A DNA stretch of 64,000 nucleotides, taken from assembly GCA_009846685.1 (NCBI GenBank), contig VWVY01000003.1, positions 62,001-126,000 on the forward strand. Reading direction: 5' to 3'. Every line of letters starts with the position of its first letter. Within the stretch, counting starts at the first letter, position 1. A program made the position numbers and the translations under genes. The notes beneath the pieces were generated by a model. The model was not told the DNA's origin and searched no databases. It worked only from the letters and a program-made list of their open reading frames with translations. Positions 46,501-54,904 of this stretch are shown here, in pieces. The DNA comes from Rhizobiales bacterium SYSU XM002. Its GTDB lineage: Bacteria > Pseudomonadota > Alphaproteobacteria > Rhizobiales > Beijerinckiaceae.

Positions 46501-46695
46501 GATTTCCTCGACCGCGAGGTGACGATGGGCGCGCCGGCGACGCAGTGGTGGATCCAGCTTTCCGCCGCAACCCTCTTCGGTCTGACCTTCGCAACACTGC
46601 TGACGCTGATCGTCACGCCGGCAGCGCTGAAGTTCATGGCGAATATTTCGGCCTGGCGCGCAGCCCGGCGCGCCCGCAAGCTCGCAGCGGCCTGA
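43594..46695 (+). CDS. RND-family inner-membrane efflux pump
   Basis: A 1033-residue, 12-helix proton-driven exporter. ISAMLFLLLAGTMAYVTIPKEAEPDIQIP is the standard N-terminus. The helix-4 proton-relay segment is VGQLVDDAIIVGEFAERR. Two large periplasmic loops are present. Overall it is closer to the AcrB/HAE family than to metal (CzcA) pumps, which carry a different charged helix-4 motif. Translationally coupled to its adaptor. Substrate unknown. Confidence 0.93.
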   Translation: MNGLIAYGISHVRLTISAMLFLLLAGTMAYVTIPKEAEPDIQIPIVYVSVTQRGISPEDAERLILRPLETQLKSVANVKEMRATAFEGGGNVVMEFQPGFDAKRAIADVRAKVDDAKRDLPRDADEPKVVEVNLSLFPVIIVAMKGEVPEQTMTRLARQLRTAIEQVPGVLSAELKGARDEVVEIIVEPTLLAAYAVSMDDLIRAVGASNTLIAAGALEATTGRFSVKVPSLLEKPEDILKLPVLASGGAVVRLGDVAEVRPTFKDAVTITRVDGKPAITIEVSKRVGANLIDTVDGVKYALEKARQILPPTIELTTTQDRSKNIRTMLADLQNSVVTGIILVAIIILATLGFRSTAIIGLAIPFSALVGILGLALAGLTVNIVVLFSLILAVGQLVDDAIIVGEFAERRMAEGIPPKEAYALAATRMTGPVIAATATRVAAFSPLLFWPGIVGEFMKYLPITLIATLSASLSFALFFAPALGSLIGRPPKESDAAKPSRKGLYMRTVGLALHHPGKTILLAIALLVLVPVLHGKLGKGVEFFPDVEPDYALVQVRARGNLSLTEKDQLVRLVEARMEDMGELGTIYTRVGEMPRGQNAEVSADTIGIIQFEFTDWRHRRRAQEIMEDLRAKMAEIPGIEIAVTKPKAGPPTGKPVQIELSALDPAKLEPAAAKIAAMLAARKDTKDIDNGLPLPGIDWTLRLDRGEAAKVGAAAATVGTAVQLVTNGVKLTEYRPATTDKPVDVLLRFPKDRRSLDQLDDMLVNTPAGPVPIGSLVKREATRSVGILNRVNANRVISVSANVAEGVQSAQVQKEVTEALAKMDLGAGVFFRLKGEDEERAKASAFLSKAFGAAMFLIFAIMLAQFNSFRSVGLILSSVILSTIGVFLGLIIMQQPFGVVMTGLGIISLAGVIVNNNIVLIDTYDHLRGKGMAVDEAILRTCAERARPVVMTAFSSAIGVAPIAFGINIDFLDREVTMGAPATQWWIQLSAATLFGLTFATLLTLIVTPAALKFMANISAWRAARRARKLAAA

Positions 46696-47481
46696 TCAGG
46701 CGGCCGTCCAGCCGCCATCCATCGAGATCGTGGTGCCGGTGATCGAGGCGGCCGCCTCCGAAGCGAGATAGACCGCGAGGCCCGCCACCTGTTCGACCGT
46801 GACGAACTCCTTCGTCGGCTGAGCGGCGAGCAGCACGTTCTTCTTCACCTCTTCCTCAGTCATGTTGCGCGCCTTCATCGTATCCGGGATCTGGCGCTCG
46901 ACGAGCGGCGTCCAGACATAACCCGGCGCGATGGCGTTCACCGTGATTTTCGCCTGCGCGAGCTCGAGCGCGACGGTCTTGGTCAGGCCCGCAACACCGT
47001 GTTTTGCCGCGACATAGGCCGACTTGAACGGCGAGGCGACAAGGCTATGCGCCGAAGAGAGATTGATGATCCGCCCGCCACCGCGCTTCTTCATACCCGG
47101 GACCGCCGCCTTGATCGCGTAGAACACCGAGGAGAGGTTGATGCCGATAATCTGTTCCCACTTCTCATCCGGAAAGTCCTCGACCGGCGAGACGAACTGG
47201 ATGCCAGCGTTGCACACGAGAATATCGACCGAGCCGAGCTTCGTTTCCGCTTCACCCACCATCGCCCGGATCTCCTCCGGCTTCAGCATGTTGGCGCCAT
47301 GATAAAGCGCCTTCACACCAAATTCCTTCTCGACGCCGGCGCGGATCGCCTCGATCTCCGCTGCATCGCCCAAGCCGTTGAGCATCACGTTCGCGCCCGC
47401 CGCCGCGAACCCACGCGCCATGGCGAGACCGATCCCGCTGGTCGAGCCGGTGACCAGCGCATTCTTTCCCTTCAACGACAT
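46696..47481 (-). CDS. 3-hydroxybutyrate dehydrogenase
   Basis: A 261-residue short-chain dehydrogenase. Cofactor motif TGSTSGIGLAMARGFAAAGA, catalytic Ser in INLSSAHSLVAS and Tyr-Lys in SAYVAAKHGVAGLTK. The segment VWTPLVERQIPDTMKARNMTEEEV is characteristic of D-3-hydroxybutyrate dehydrogenases (BdhA/HbdH), which oxidise the monomer released from polyhydroxybutyrate. It fits with phaR and phaA later in the window. Its stop abuts the RND stop directly. Confidence 0.9.
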   Translation of the reverse strand: MSLKGKNALVTGSTSGIGLAMARGFAAAGANVMLNGLGDAAEIEAIRAGVEKEFGVKALYHGANMLKPEEIRAMVGEAETKLGSVDILVCNAGIQFVSPVEDFPDEKWEQIIGINLSSVFYAIKAAVPGMKKRGGGRIINLSSAHSLVASPFKSAYVAAKHGVAGLTKTVALELAQAKITVNAIAPGYVWTPLVERQIPDTMKARNMTEEEVKKNVLLAAQPTKEFVTVEQVAGLAVYLASEAAASITGTTISMDGGWTAA

Positions 47482-47599
47482 CCCGGAACTCCCTCAGCCA
47501 TCGTCCGATATGAAAAACAGCACCGCTTCTAACATTTCGCAGCGCAATATCCAGCCTTGCCGTCTCGCCAGAAGGTCGGATCGGCTTTATATAGCGGCC

Positions 47600-48136
47600 A
47601 TGCTGAAGCCGACCCGCTCCCATGATACGCATCCGCACCCGCCAAAGCATACGGGAGAGACCTGCTGTGCGGGCCACGCGGTGCCGGTCAACGCCGTGCT
47701 GGATGCCGCCGAGATCCATTGCCATCAGCGGGGGCTTCGCCTCACCCCGCAGCGGCGTGCCGTCCTCGATGCGCTTGCCAAAGCGCGCGGCCCGCTCGGC
47801 GCCTATGATCTCATCGAGGCGCTCCGATCCGATGGCGCGCGTGGCCCGGCGCCGATCGCCATCTACCGCGCGCTCGATTTCCTGAAGGAAAACGGCTTCA
47901 TCCACCGGCTCGAAAGCCTCAATGCCTTCATCGCCTGCCCGCACCACCACACGCATGGCGAGAAGGTGGTGTTCCTGATTTGCGAAAGCTGTCGTCATGT
48001 CGAGGAAGCGACAGGCAAGCCGCTCGACGAGGCGCTGGCCAAGCTGGCCCATGCTCACGGCTTTACGCCCGCGCGGCAGGTTGTTGAGCTCGCAGGCACC
48101 TGCCGTCATTGCCATCCATCGGCCGCGAAAGCCTGA
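47600..48136 (+). CDS. Fur-family metalloregulator, Zur-like
   Basis: 178 residues. The winged-helix part ([30 protein letters not shown], then [22 protein letters not shown]) is followed by a His/Cys-rich dimerisation part with [24 protein letters not shown] and a terminal CRHCH. The structural zinc cysteines are intact. This pattern favours Zur (zinc uptake regulator) over Fur, but the DNA target is not visible. An extended N-terminus with four His residues ([10 protein letters not shown]) is unusual. Overlaps ispG's first potential codons. Confidence 0.82.
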   Translation: MLKPTRSHDTHPHPPKHTGETCCAGHAVPVNAVLDAAEIHCHQRGLRLTPQRRAVLDALAKARGPLGAYDLIEALRSDGARGPAPIAIYRALDFLKENGFIHRLESLNAFIACPHHHTHGEKVVFLICESCRHVEEATGKPLDEALAKLAHAHGFTPARQVVELAGTCRHCHPSAAKA

Positions 48137-48141
48137 TCGTC

Positions 48142-49419
48142 ATGGATAACCTCGCTCCGCCCTGCCACTCGCCGGAACAGGCTGCTTTCGGACCAGCATC
48201 GCGTCATGCCTCCTGTGGCGTCATGGTCGGAACCGTTCAGGTCGGCGGCAAGCTTGGCAACCATCCGGCACCGATTGTCGTCCAGTCGATGACCAATACA
48301 GACACGGCCGATATCGACGCCACCGTCGCGCAGATTGCGGCCCTCGCGCGCGCCGGTTCCGAGATCGTCCGCATCACCGTCGACCGCGCGGAGGCCGCTG
48401 CCGCAGTACCGCACATCCGCGACCGCCTGACGACACGCGGCGTCGAGGTGCCGCTCGTCGGCGATTTCCACTACATCGGCCACACGCTGCTTGCCGAGCA
48501 TCCGGCCTGCGCCGAAGCGCTCGACAAGTATCGCATCAACCCTGGCAATGTAGGATTCCGTGAAAAACGCGACCGCCAGTTCGGCGCCATCGTCGAACTG
48601 GCGATTCGGCATGGCAAGGCGGTCAGGATCGGCGCAAACTGGGGATCGCTCGATCAGGAACTACTGACCGCACTGATGGACGAGAATGCCAAGAGCGCAG
48701 CGCCGCTGGAAGCACGCGCGATCCTCCGCGAAGCGATGGTCCAGTCAGCCCTGCTGTCAGCCGCGCGCGCCGAAGAGATCGGGCTCGGCAAGGACCGGAT
48801 CATCCTCTCGGCGAAGGTGTCCGCGGTGCAGGACCTCATCACGGTCTATCGCATGCTCGCCGCGCACTCGGACTACGCGCTGCATCTGGGGTTGACCGAG
48901 GCCGGCATGGGCTCCAAGGGACTCGTTGCCTCCTCCGCCGCGCTCGGCATCCTCCTGCAGGAAGGCATCGGCGACACGATCCGCTATTCGCTGACCCCGG
49001 AGCCGGGCGGCGACCGGACACTGGAGGTGAAGGCGGCGCAGGAACTCCTGCAGACCATGGGTTTCCGCACCTTCGTACCGCTGGTCGCAGCCTGTCCCGG
49101 CTGCGGACGAACGACCTCGACTGTGTTCCAGGAGCTCGCTCGCGATATCCAGAACTGGATTTCCACCTCCATGCCGGAATGGAAATCGCGCTATCCCGGT
49201 GTCGAAGCGCTCAACGTCGCGGTCATGGGCTGCATCGTCAATGGTCCGGGGGAATCGAAGCACGCGGATATCGGCATCTCGCTTCCCGGCACTGGCGAGG
49301 CGCCGGCGGCCCCTGTCTTCATCGACGGGAAAAAGGCCGTGACGCTACGCGGTGCGGGTATTGCTGCCGAATTCAAGGCCCTTGTCGCGGATTACATCGA
49401 GAAGCGCTATTCGGCCTGA
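48142..49419 (+). CDS. ispG: 4-hydroxy-3-methylbut-2-enyl diphosphate synthase IspG (GcpE)
   Basis: A 425-residue [4Fe-4S] enzyme of the non-mevalonate isoprenoid pathway. [27 protein letters not shown] opens the TIM barrel. [15 protein letters not shown] and [16 protein letters not shown] follow. The cluster cysteines lie in ACPGCGRT and [13 protein letters not shown] 48142 lies six bases after the regulator gene. IspA, which uses the product pool, is encoded at 59.4 kb. Confidence 0.96.
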   Translation: MDNLAPPCHSPEQAAFGPASRHASCGVMVGTVQVGGKLGNHPAPIVVQSMTNTDTADIDATVAQIAALARAGSEIVRITVDRAEAAAAVPHIRDRLTTRGVEVPLVGDFHYIGHTLLAEHPACAEALDKYRINPGNVGFREKRDRQFGAIVELAIRHGKAVRIGANWGSLDQELLTALMDENAKSAAPLEARAILREAMVQSALLSAARAEEIGLGKDRIILSAKVSAVQDLITVYRMLAAHSDYALHLGLTEAGMGSKGLVASSAALGILLQEGIGDTIRYSLTPEPGGDRTLEVKAAQELLQTMGFRTFVPLVAACPGCGRTTSTVFQELARDIQNWISTSMPEWKSRYPGVEALNVAVMGCIVNGPGESKHADIGISLPGTGEAPAAPVFIDGKKAVTLRGAGIAAEFKALVADYIEKRYSA

Positions 49420-49466
49420 TTGTCCCGGTTCGGGGCGCGAGCGCCTCATTCCTCACTCCGACAGGG

Positions 49467-49482
49467 CTAACACCTCCTTAAC
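49467..49482. promoter_or_regulatory. Near-consensus CtrA box upstream of the vWA TadG-like gene
   Basis: CTAACACCTCCTTAAC: CTAA-N7-TTAAC, one base off the full box, about 117-131 bp upstream of the chosen start. Consistent with pilus genes being in the CtrA regulon. Confidence 0.55.
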
Positions 49483-49597
49483 AACCCCCGCACGCTCTGA
49501 CATAATTCGAGCCAAGAATTTGATTTAACGACCTTTTTCTTAAAGCTGCATCCGGGCGGCACACCCCTTGCGCATGACGGTCATGGAGGATTTCACC

Positions 49598-50875
49598 ATG
49601 ACCGATTTCAGGACATTCCTTTCCGATCGTCGCGGCACCGTCACCCAGTTTCTGGCGATCGCCATGCTGCCGCTGATGGGAATTACCGGCCTTGCGGTCG
49701 ACTATGCCCGCTCCGCACAGGCGAAAGCCGAAATCCAGAGCGCGCTCGATTCGACGGTCCTGATGCTGACCCGTGAGGCCCCGAAGAAGAACATCGCCGC
49801 ACTCAAGCTGCTCGCCGATCCTTACTTCGCCGCCTTGATGTCCTCGAAGCGGCCTGACTACGCCTTCTCCGGCATCGCCGTCGAGAAAACCGACAAGACA
49901 GTCTCCGCCTCGACCAGCGCCAGCGTCCCGACGTTCTTCGGTGGAATCTATGCCTGGTTCGGGGCCTCTGGCGCCGACAACTGGGCTGTGGCCGCCGCTT
50001 CGACCGCCGCCTATGGAACGAAGAAGATCGAGCTTGCACTGGTGCTCGACAACACCGGCTCCATGGCCAGCGCCAACAAGATCGTCGAGTTGAAGAAGGC
50101 GAGCCACACCCTCCTGACCATGCTCCAGAATGCGACAACCGCGCCGGATCAGGTCAAGGTCGCGATCGTGCCCTATACGACGCAGGTGCGGCTCGAGACG
50201 ACCTACAAGAACGCGAACTGGCTGACGAACAGCCCCACCGGCACTTTCATCGGCGGCGCGGGCTACACGATCCCCGCCTCGCGCGATCTCTGGGACGGAT
50301 GCATCGCCGACCGCGACACCGGCTACAACGCCGACACCAAGGCCGTGAGCGTGCCCATCGCGAAGTCCCTCTACCCGATGGTCGGCTGCACCGGCGGCGG
50401 CATCGCCAAGATGATGCCCCTCTCGGCCAACTGGTCCGCCCTCCATACCCGCATCGACGAGATGAAGGCGAACGGCATGACCAACATCACGCTCGGCGCG
50501 CAGTGGGGGTATGAAATGCTCTCCGCCAACGCGCCCTTCACCGAGGCCTCTTCGGACGCCAACGTCGAGCGCTTCATGGTGCTGCTTACGGACGGTCAGA
50601 ACACGCAGGACCGCTGGGGGATCTACAACGAGACCCGCCAGAACAAGGACACGCAGGCGATGTGCGACGCCATCGTCGAGCGAGGCGTAGCCGATACTGC
50701 GAAGAAGCTGAAGATCAAGCTCTACACGGTGCTTGTCATCGACGGCAATGAAAGCCTCCTCAGGAACTGTGCCTCCAACCCCTCGATGTACTCGAAGGTC
50801 AACCAGGCCAGCGAACTGGAAGCCGTATTCAAGAAGATCGCCAAGGATATCGGAACTATCCATCTGACGATGTGA
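49598..50875 (+). CDS. TadG-like pilus assembly protein with vWA domain
   Basis: 425 residues. A Tad-type N-terminus (FLSDRRGTVTQFLAIAMLPLMGITGLAVDYARS) forms the membrane anchor. After about residue 135 a von Willebrand A domain follows, with a MIDAS-like motif LALVLDNTGSMASANK and later VERFMVLLTDGQNTQD. TadG proteins are thought to anchor Flp pili at the envelope. It lies 20 kb from the pilin array. GGAGG precedes ATG 49598; ATG 49583 is an alternative. Confidence 0.85.
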   Translation: MTDFRTFLSDRRGTVTQFLAIAMLPLMGITGLAVDYARSAQAKAEIQSALDSTVLMLTREAPKKNIAALKLLADPYFAALMSSKRPDYAFSGIAVEKTDKTVSASTSASVPTFFGGIYAWFGASGADNWAVAAASTAAYGTKKIELALVLDNTGSMASANKIVELKKASHTLLTMLQNATTAPDQVKVAIVPYTTQVRLETTYKNANWLTNSPTGTFIGGAGYTIPASRDLWDGCIADRDTGYNADTKAVSVPIAKSLYPMVGCTGGGIAKMMPLSANWSALHTRIDEMKANGMTNITLGAQWGYEMLSANAPFTEASSDANVERFMVLLTDGQNTQDRWGIYNETRQNKDTQAMCDAIVERGVADTAKKLKIKLYTVLVIDGNESLLRNCASNPSMYSKVNQASELEAVFKKIAKDIGTIHLTM

Positions 50876-50906
50876 ACGCCAATCCCGCTCCAAGCATGAA
50901 ATAAAG

Positions 50907-50932
50907 AAGGCCGGGAAATCCCGGCCTTTCTT
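50907..50932. terminator. Bidirectional terminator between tadG-like gene and purQ
   Basis: Stem GGCCGGG / CCCGGCC (50909-50915 with 50920-50926) extended by AAGAA/TTCTT, AAAT loop. T-rich on both exits (TTTCTTC on plus; TTCTTTATTTC on minus). Confidence 0.9.
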
Positions 50933-50959
50933 CGGTTTGGATCGGGCCTGAACAGGGGT

Positions 50960-51643
50960 TCAGGCGGCCTTGCCGAGGCTTGCGAAAAGACCCTTCCCGT
51001 CGGTGCCGCCGACCAGCGTCTCGATCAGGTTCTCGGGATGCGGCATCATGCCGAGCACACGCAGGTTCTCCGAATAGATCCCGGCGATCGCATTGAGCGA
51101 GCCGTTCGGATTTTCCTTCGTGATATCGCCCGCCGCATCGCAATAACGGAAGCCGACGCGCGCCTCGCCTTCAAGCCGCTTCAGCGTCTCGTCATCACAG
51201 ATGTAATTGCCCTCGCCGTGGGCGATGCAGACCTTGATGATGTCGCCCGCCGTATAGGCATTTGTGAAGGCCGTGTCGTTGCGCTCGACCCGCAGGTGCT
51301 GCATGCGGCAGACAAACTTGAGACCGGCATTGCGCATCAGGATGCCAGGCAGCAGACCCGCCTCGCAGGCAACCTGAAAACCGTTGCAGATACCGAGCAC
51401 GTATCCACCCTTGGCGGCATGAGCGCGCACGGCGTCCATAATGTGCGCCCGCGCCGCAATCGCGCCGGTGCGCATGTAATCGCCATAGGCGAACCCGCCG
51501 GGCAGCACGACGAGATCGGTGCCCTTCGGCAGCTCGTAATCCGCGTGCCAGGCATGGGTGACTTTCGCCCCGGCCTGCTTCAACGCGCGGGCGACATCGC
51601 CCTCGCGATTGGTGCCGGGAAAGGTGATGACAGCGGCGTGCAT
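50960..51643 (-). CDS. purQ: Phosphoribosylformylglycinamidine synthase subunit PurQ
   Basis: The 227-residue glutaminase subunit of FGAM synthase (step four of purine synthesis). The class I amidotransferase triad is visible: nucleophile Cys in VLGICNGFQVACEAGLLPG, and His-Pro-Glu in MPHPENL. It pairs with PurS and PurL. PurS is encoded upstream; PurL is not in the window. Confidence 0.96.
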   Translation of the reverse strand: MHAAVITFPGTNREGDVARALKQAGAKVTHAWHADYELPKGTDLVVLPGGFAYGDYMRTGAIAARAHIMDAVRAHAAKGGYVLGICNGFQVACEAGLLPGILMRNAGLKFVCRMQHLRVERNDTAFTNAYTAGDIIKVCIAHGEGNYICDDETLKRLEGEARVGFRYCDAAGDITKENPNGSLNAIAGIYSENLRVLGMMPHPENLIETLVGGTDGKGLFASLGKAA

Positions 51644-51658
51644 GGGTTAAGTCCAGTG

Positions 51659-52135
51659 TTACCAAGTCGAGAGTCGTTTTGCGAAAAGATCAAAGTTCCG
51701 GCGTGCGAGCGAAGCACTTGGTGCGGAGACCACAAGGCTGATCCGCTTGTCGCTCCCCAACAGAAATCCAGTCATCCAGAAAGTCTTTTGACCTGAACCT
51801 GTTGCGACAAAGGAAATCTGCACGACACGCCTTTTCCCCACCTTGCTCCCGAAGGCCTTGCCGAACGTCAGAGCCCTGCCTGGAGAATGGGCAGCATGCG
51901 CCCGTCGAGCATACTGCTCGTAGTCCAACACAGCGATATCCTGCGGCCCATTCTGCTTTTCGAAGCTGATTCCGCTCCCAACACCACATCTGGTTGCGTC
52001 ACAGCTAAAAAAATGTGTTCCGCCGGACAAGGTCGAATAGGAGAAGCCTGGAACGCTGAATGGTTGCTCGGCATACGCTCCGGCCCAGAACAGCGACAGA
52101 AACAACCAGCAAATTGCCAGCCAAATCCGCCTCAC
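51659..52135 (-). CDS. Secreted protein of unknown function inserted between purS and purQ
   Basis: 158 residues. A signal peptide (IWLAICWLFLSLFWAGAYA) precedes a mature domain with two cysteines (FFSCDATRCGVG), which could form a disulfide, and beta-rich segments (VVQISFVATGSGQKTFWMTGFLLG). No family recognised. It starts with GTG inside the purS stop (GTGA), so it is translationally coupled to a purine gene, and ends 15 bp before purQ. Base composition looks lower in GC than its neighbours, which hints at later insertion. Confidence 0.7.
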   Translation of the reverse strand: MRRIWLAICWLFLSLFWAGAYAEQPFSVPGFSYSTLSGGTHFFSCDATRCGVGSGISFEKQNGPQDIAVLDYEQYARRAHAAHSPGRALTFGKAFGSKVGKRRVVQISFVATGSGQKTFWMTGFLLGSDKRISLVVSAPSASLARRNFDLFAKRLSTW

Positions 52136-52374
52136 CCGACCACCTCGACCTTGTAGTTCTCGACAACCATGTTCGCGAGCAGCTTCTCGGCAGCCTCCTT
52201 CAGGAGCGCCTCGGCGCGGGACTTGTCCTGCGTCTCGACCTCAATGTCGAACACCTTCCCCTGCCGGACCGAGGCAACGCCTTCGATGCCGAAGCTCTTC
52301 AGCGCCCCTTCGATCGCCTTGCCCTGCGGATCGAGAACGCCGTTCTTGAGGGTGACGGTGACGCGCGCTTTCAT
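52132..52374 (-). CDS. purS: Phosphoribosylformylglycinamidine synthase subunit PurS
   Basis: An 80-residue structural subunit that bridges PurQ and PurL. KARVTVTLKNGVLDPQGKAI and SFGIEGVASVRQGKVFDIEVE match the family. Start at ATG 52374; the in-frame upstream codons are not conserved-looking. It lies 168 bp after purC, with purC's terminator between. Confidence 0.93.
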   Translation of the reverse strand: MKARVTVTLKNGVLDPQGKAIEGALKSFGIEGVASVRQGKVFDIEVETQDKSRAEALLKEAAEKLLANMVVENYKVEVVG

Positions 52375-52471
52375 GGAATTCCCCATCGAAGCATTTTCAA
52401 GCGAAGTGGACACTGTTTCGCGTGATGAAAATGCAAGAAAACTGATAACAGAGCCCGGCTACCCCCGAGAC

Positions 52472-52501
52472 GAAAAACGGGACGCCTTTTCAAGCGTCCC
52501 G
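52472..52501 (-). terminator. Terminator after purC
   Basis: Stem CGGGACGC / GCGTCCCG (52478-52485 with 52494-52501), 8-base loop; read on the minus strand it is followed by TTTTTCG. It separates purC from purS, which is therefore likely to have its own promoter. Confidence 0.82.
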
Positions 52502-52541
52502 ATTAAAGATTTCATGTCTTCGGCGCAACCCGTTTGCGGGG

Positions 52542-53336
52542 TCACTGCACCAGTTTCGGGCCCGTGGCCTTCGGGTTTTCGCCCTCGTTGAGAATGCCGA
52601 GCCGGCGTGCAACCTCGGAATAGGCTTCGACCAGTCCGCCCATGTCGCGGCGGAAACGGTCCTTGTCGAGCTTGTCCGCGCTTTTGATATCCCACAGGCG
52701 GCAGCTGTCCGGGGAAATCTCGTCGGCGACAACGATGCGCATCATGTCGCCTTCATAGAGCCGGCCGCATTCCATCTTGAAATCGACGAGACGGATGCCG
52801 ACCCCGAGGAACAGCCCGGAGAGGAAATCGTTGACGCGGATGGCAAGCGCCATGATGTCGTCGATCTCCTGCGGGGTTGCCCAGCCGAAGGCCGTGATAT
52901 GCTCTTCGGAAACCATCGGATCGTTGAGCTTGTCGTTCTTGTAGTAGAACTCGATGATCGAGCGCGGCAGCTGCGTGCCTTCGTCGATGCCGAGGCGCTG
53001 GCTGAGCGAACCGGCGGCGACATTGCGCACCACCACCTCAAGCGGAATGATCTCGACCTCGCGGATCAACTGCTCGCGCATGTTGAGCCGCTTGATGAAA
53101 TGCGTCGGCACCCCGATCGAATTCAGCTGGTTGAAGATATACTCGGAGATGCGGTTGTTCAGAACGCCCTTGCCGTCGATGATCTCGTGCTTCTTGGCGT
53201 TAAAGGCAGTGGCGTCATCCTTGAAGTGCTGGATCAGCGTTCCCGGCTCGGGCCCCTCAAAGAGGACCTTCGCCTTGCCTTCGTAAATGCGGCGGCGACG
53301 ATTCATCGGCGTGTACCGTGTTTTCAGGAAATCCAT
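52542..53336 (-). CDS. purC: SAICAR synthetase PurC
   Basis: 264 residues. The enzyme joins aspartate to CAIR in purine synthesis. [29 protein letters not shown] is the ATP-site opening, [17 protein letters not shown] and [10 protein letters not shown] are family signatures. ATG 53336 has AAGGAG nearby. A second in-frame ATG at 53306 ([13 protein letters not shown]) matches many alphaproteobacterial annotations but lacks a clear ribosome-binding site. Confidence 0.95.
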   Translation of the reverse strand: MDFLKTRYTPMNRRRRIYEGKAKVLFEGPEPGTLIQHFKDDATAFNAKKHEIIDGKGVLNNRISEYIFNQLNSIGVPTHFIKRLNMREQLIREVEIIPLEVVVRNVAAGSLSQRLGIDEGTQLPRSIIEFYYKNDKLNDPMVSEEHITAFGWATPQEIDDIMALAIRVNDFLSGLFLGVGIRLVDFKMECGRLYEGDMMRIVVADEISPDSCRLWDIKSADKLDKDRFRRDMGGLVEAYSEVARRLGILNEGENPKATGPKLVQ

Positions 53337-53623
53337 TGGGTGCCGTGGCTCCTTGTTCTGGTGCGCGCCGGCAGCGGCGACATCGCGGGAGGCGGGCACT
53401 TGCGCCGTGAATCGGGTGATTTCAAGGCCCCGCACCGCCCCCGGATTGGCGGGACCCTAGCCGATCCCTTGATGCGATACAATGTTGCGGGGCCCACAAA
53501 CTAGACTTAACAACCATTGATTTTGGCGACCGGGACACCTATTCCCATCCTTGTCCGCATCCCGGATGCGGGCGCTTGGGGATTGATGCTGCAAGCGCAG
53601 CGAGAAAAGAGAGCTTCTCAGCC

Positions 53624-53938
53624 ATGACGACCTTCGACAACCGCAAGGATGCCGCCGAGAAAAAGTTCGCGCATGATGCCGAACTCCAGTTCAAGGCCGG
53701 CGCGCGCCGCAACAAGCTCCTCGGTCTCTGGGTTGCCGAACAGCTCGGCAAGAGCGGCGCCGAGGCCGAGGCCTACGCGAAATCGGTCGTGATGAGCGAT
53801 TTCGAGGAGGCGGGCGACGAGGATGTGTTCCGCAAGGTGCGCGGCGATCTTCCGGCCAGCGTTTCGGATCACGTCATCCGCCGCACGATGGATGAACTGA
53901 TGGCCAAGGCCATTGCCGAGATTCAGGCCAACGGCTGA
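53624..53938 (+). CDS. F1-ATPase inhibitory zeta subunit (DUF1476)
   Basis: 104 residues, charged and helical: MTTFDNRKDAAEKKFAHDAELQFKA, RRNKLLGLWVAEQLG and FEEAGDEDVFRKVRGDL are DUF1476 hallmarks. In Paracoccus the zeta protein of this family blocks ATP hydrolysis by inserting its N-terminal helix into the F1 head. The N-terminal inhibitory segment is present. No atp genes lie nearby. AGAGAGCTTC precedes ATG 53624. Confidence 0.9.
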   Translation: MTTFDNRKDAAEKKFAHDAELQFKAGARRNKLLGLWVAEQLGKSGAEAEAYAKSVVMSDFEEAGDEDVFRKVRGDLPASVSDHVIRRTMDELMAKAIAEIQANG

Positions 53939-53996
53939 TCTTTCTGCATTTTGTATGCACATGACGCTGGAAACCGGCGTCGGATTGCGCATGATG

Positions 53997-54030
53997 AAGC
54001 GCCGCCGGTTCGGGCGGCGCTTTTTTATTT
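53997..54030 (+). terminator. Terminator after the zeta-subunit gene
   Basis: Perfect 10-bp stem AAGCGCCGCC / GGCGGCGCTT (53997-54006 with 54013-54022), GGTTCG loop, then TTTTATTT. Confidence 0.93.
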
Positions 54031-54064
54031 CGAAAGCCCCTTCAGATCTCCCCGAGAACCTCCA

Positions 54065-54901
54065 ATGCGCGACAACCCGATGCCTGCGAACCCCATCCTT
54101 ACCTTCGCCGAACGCCTGCATAAGGGGCCAGCCATGTTTGCCGCCTGGTCCGGGATGCGTGATCCGGCCGTGACGGAGGCGTTGCTGCGTGAGGGCTTCG
54201 ACTGCGCGATCGTCGACTGGCAGCACGGATTCCATGATTTCGCGACGACGCAAGGTGTGATCCTCGCCGCCCACGCGAAGGGCAAAGCCGCGATGGTGCG
54301 CATCGGCGTCGGTCAGTTCGCAGAAGCCTCCCGCTTTCTCGATTGGGGTGCGGCCGGCGTCATCGCCCCAATGATCAACTCGGTTGCCGATGCGAAAGCC
54401 TTCGTCGAATTCGTGAAATATCCTCCCGCCGGCGAGCGCTCCTGGGGTCCGGCGCGATCCCTCAATCTCACCGGTCTGTCGCCCGTCGAGAATTTGCATG
54501 GCGCCAACCGCTTCACGCTAGCCATCGCCATGATCGAGACCCGCGCCGCGCTCGACGCGCTCGACGATATTCTAGCCGTCGACGGCATCGACGGGGTGCT
54601 GGTCGGCCCGTCAGATCTTTCGATCGCGCTGACGAACGGCGGCACGATCGATGCGAATCATACCCTCGTCGACGCCGCGCTGACGAAGGTCGCCGCTGCA
54701 GCGCGCGCCAAGGGCAAGCTCGCCTGCGCTTTCTGCATGGACGGGACACGCGCGGGCGAACTCGCCGGGCGCGGGTTCCACCTGCTCTCGGTCGGTCAGG
54801 ATCAGATCCTGATCCGCATGGCGGCCCGGCAGGAGATCGCCAAGGCGCGCGCCGCGACCGCGCCCGCCGACGCCGAACTCGACGGTGCGGACGGATATTA
54901 A
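54065..54901 (+). CDS. HpcH/HpaI-family class II aldolase
   Basis: 278 residues. The family cleaves or makes 2-keto-3-deoxy acids. Base and metal residues are visible: IVDWQHGFHDF, AMIETRAAL (metal Glu) and VLVGPSDLSIAL (metal Asp). The substrate cannot be named; 4-hydroxy-2-oxovalerate-, 2-keto-3-deoxy-L-rhamnonate- and citramalyl-type uses all occur. Start ATG 54065; ATG 54080 is possible. Ends three bases before the opposing esterase gene. Confidence 0.88.
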   Translation: MRDNPMPANPILTFAERLHKGPAMFAAWSGMRDPAVTEALLREGFDCAIVDWQHGFHDFATTQGVILAAHAKGKAAMVRIGVGQFAEASRFLDWGAAGVIAPMINSVADAKAFVEFVKYPPAGERSWGPARSLNLTGLSPVENLHGANRFTLAIAMIETRAALDALDDILAVDGIDGVLVGPSDLSIALTNGGTIDANHTLVDAALTKVAAAARAKGKLACAFCMDGTRAGELAGRGFHLLSVGQDQILIRMAARQEIAKARAATAPADAELDGADGY

Positions 54902-54904
54902 GCG

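Noticed and set aside
53496..53508. TTAACAACCAT upstream of the zeta-subunit gene as a CtrA box
   Set aside because: Only one half-site; no partner TTAA at the right distance.
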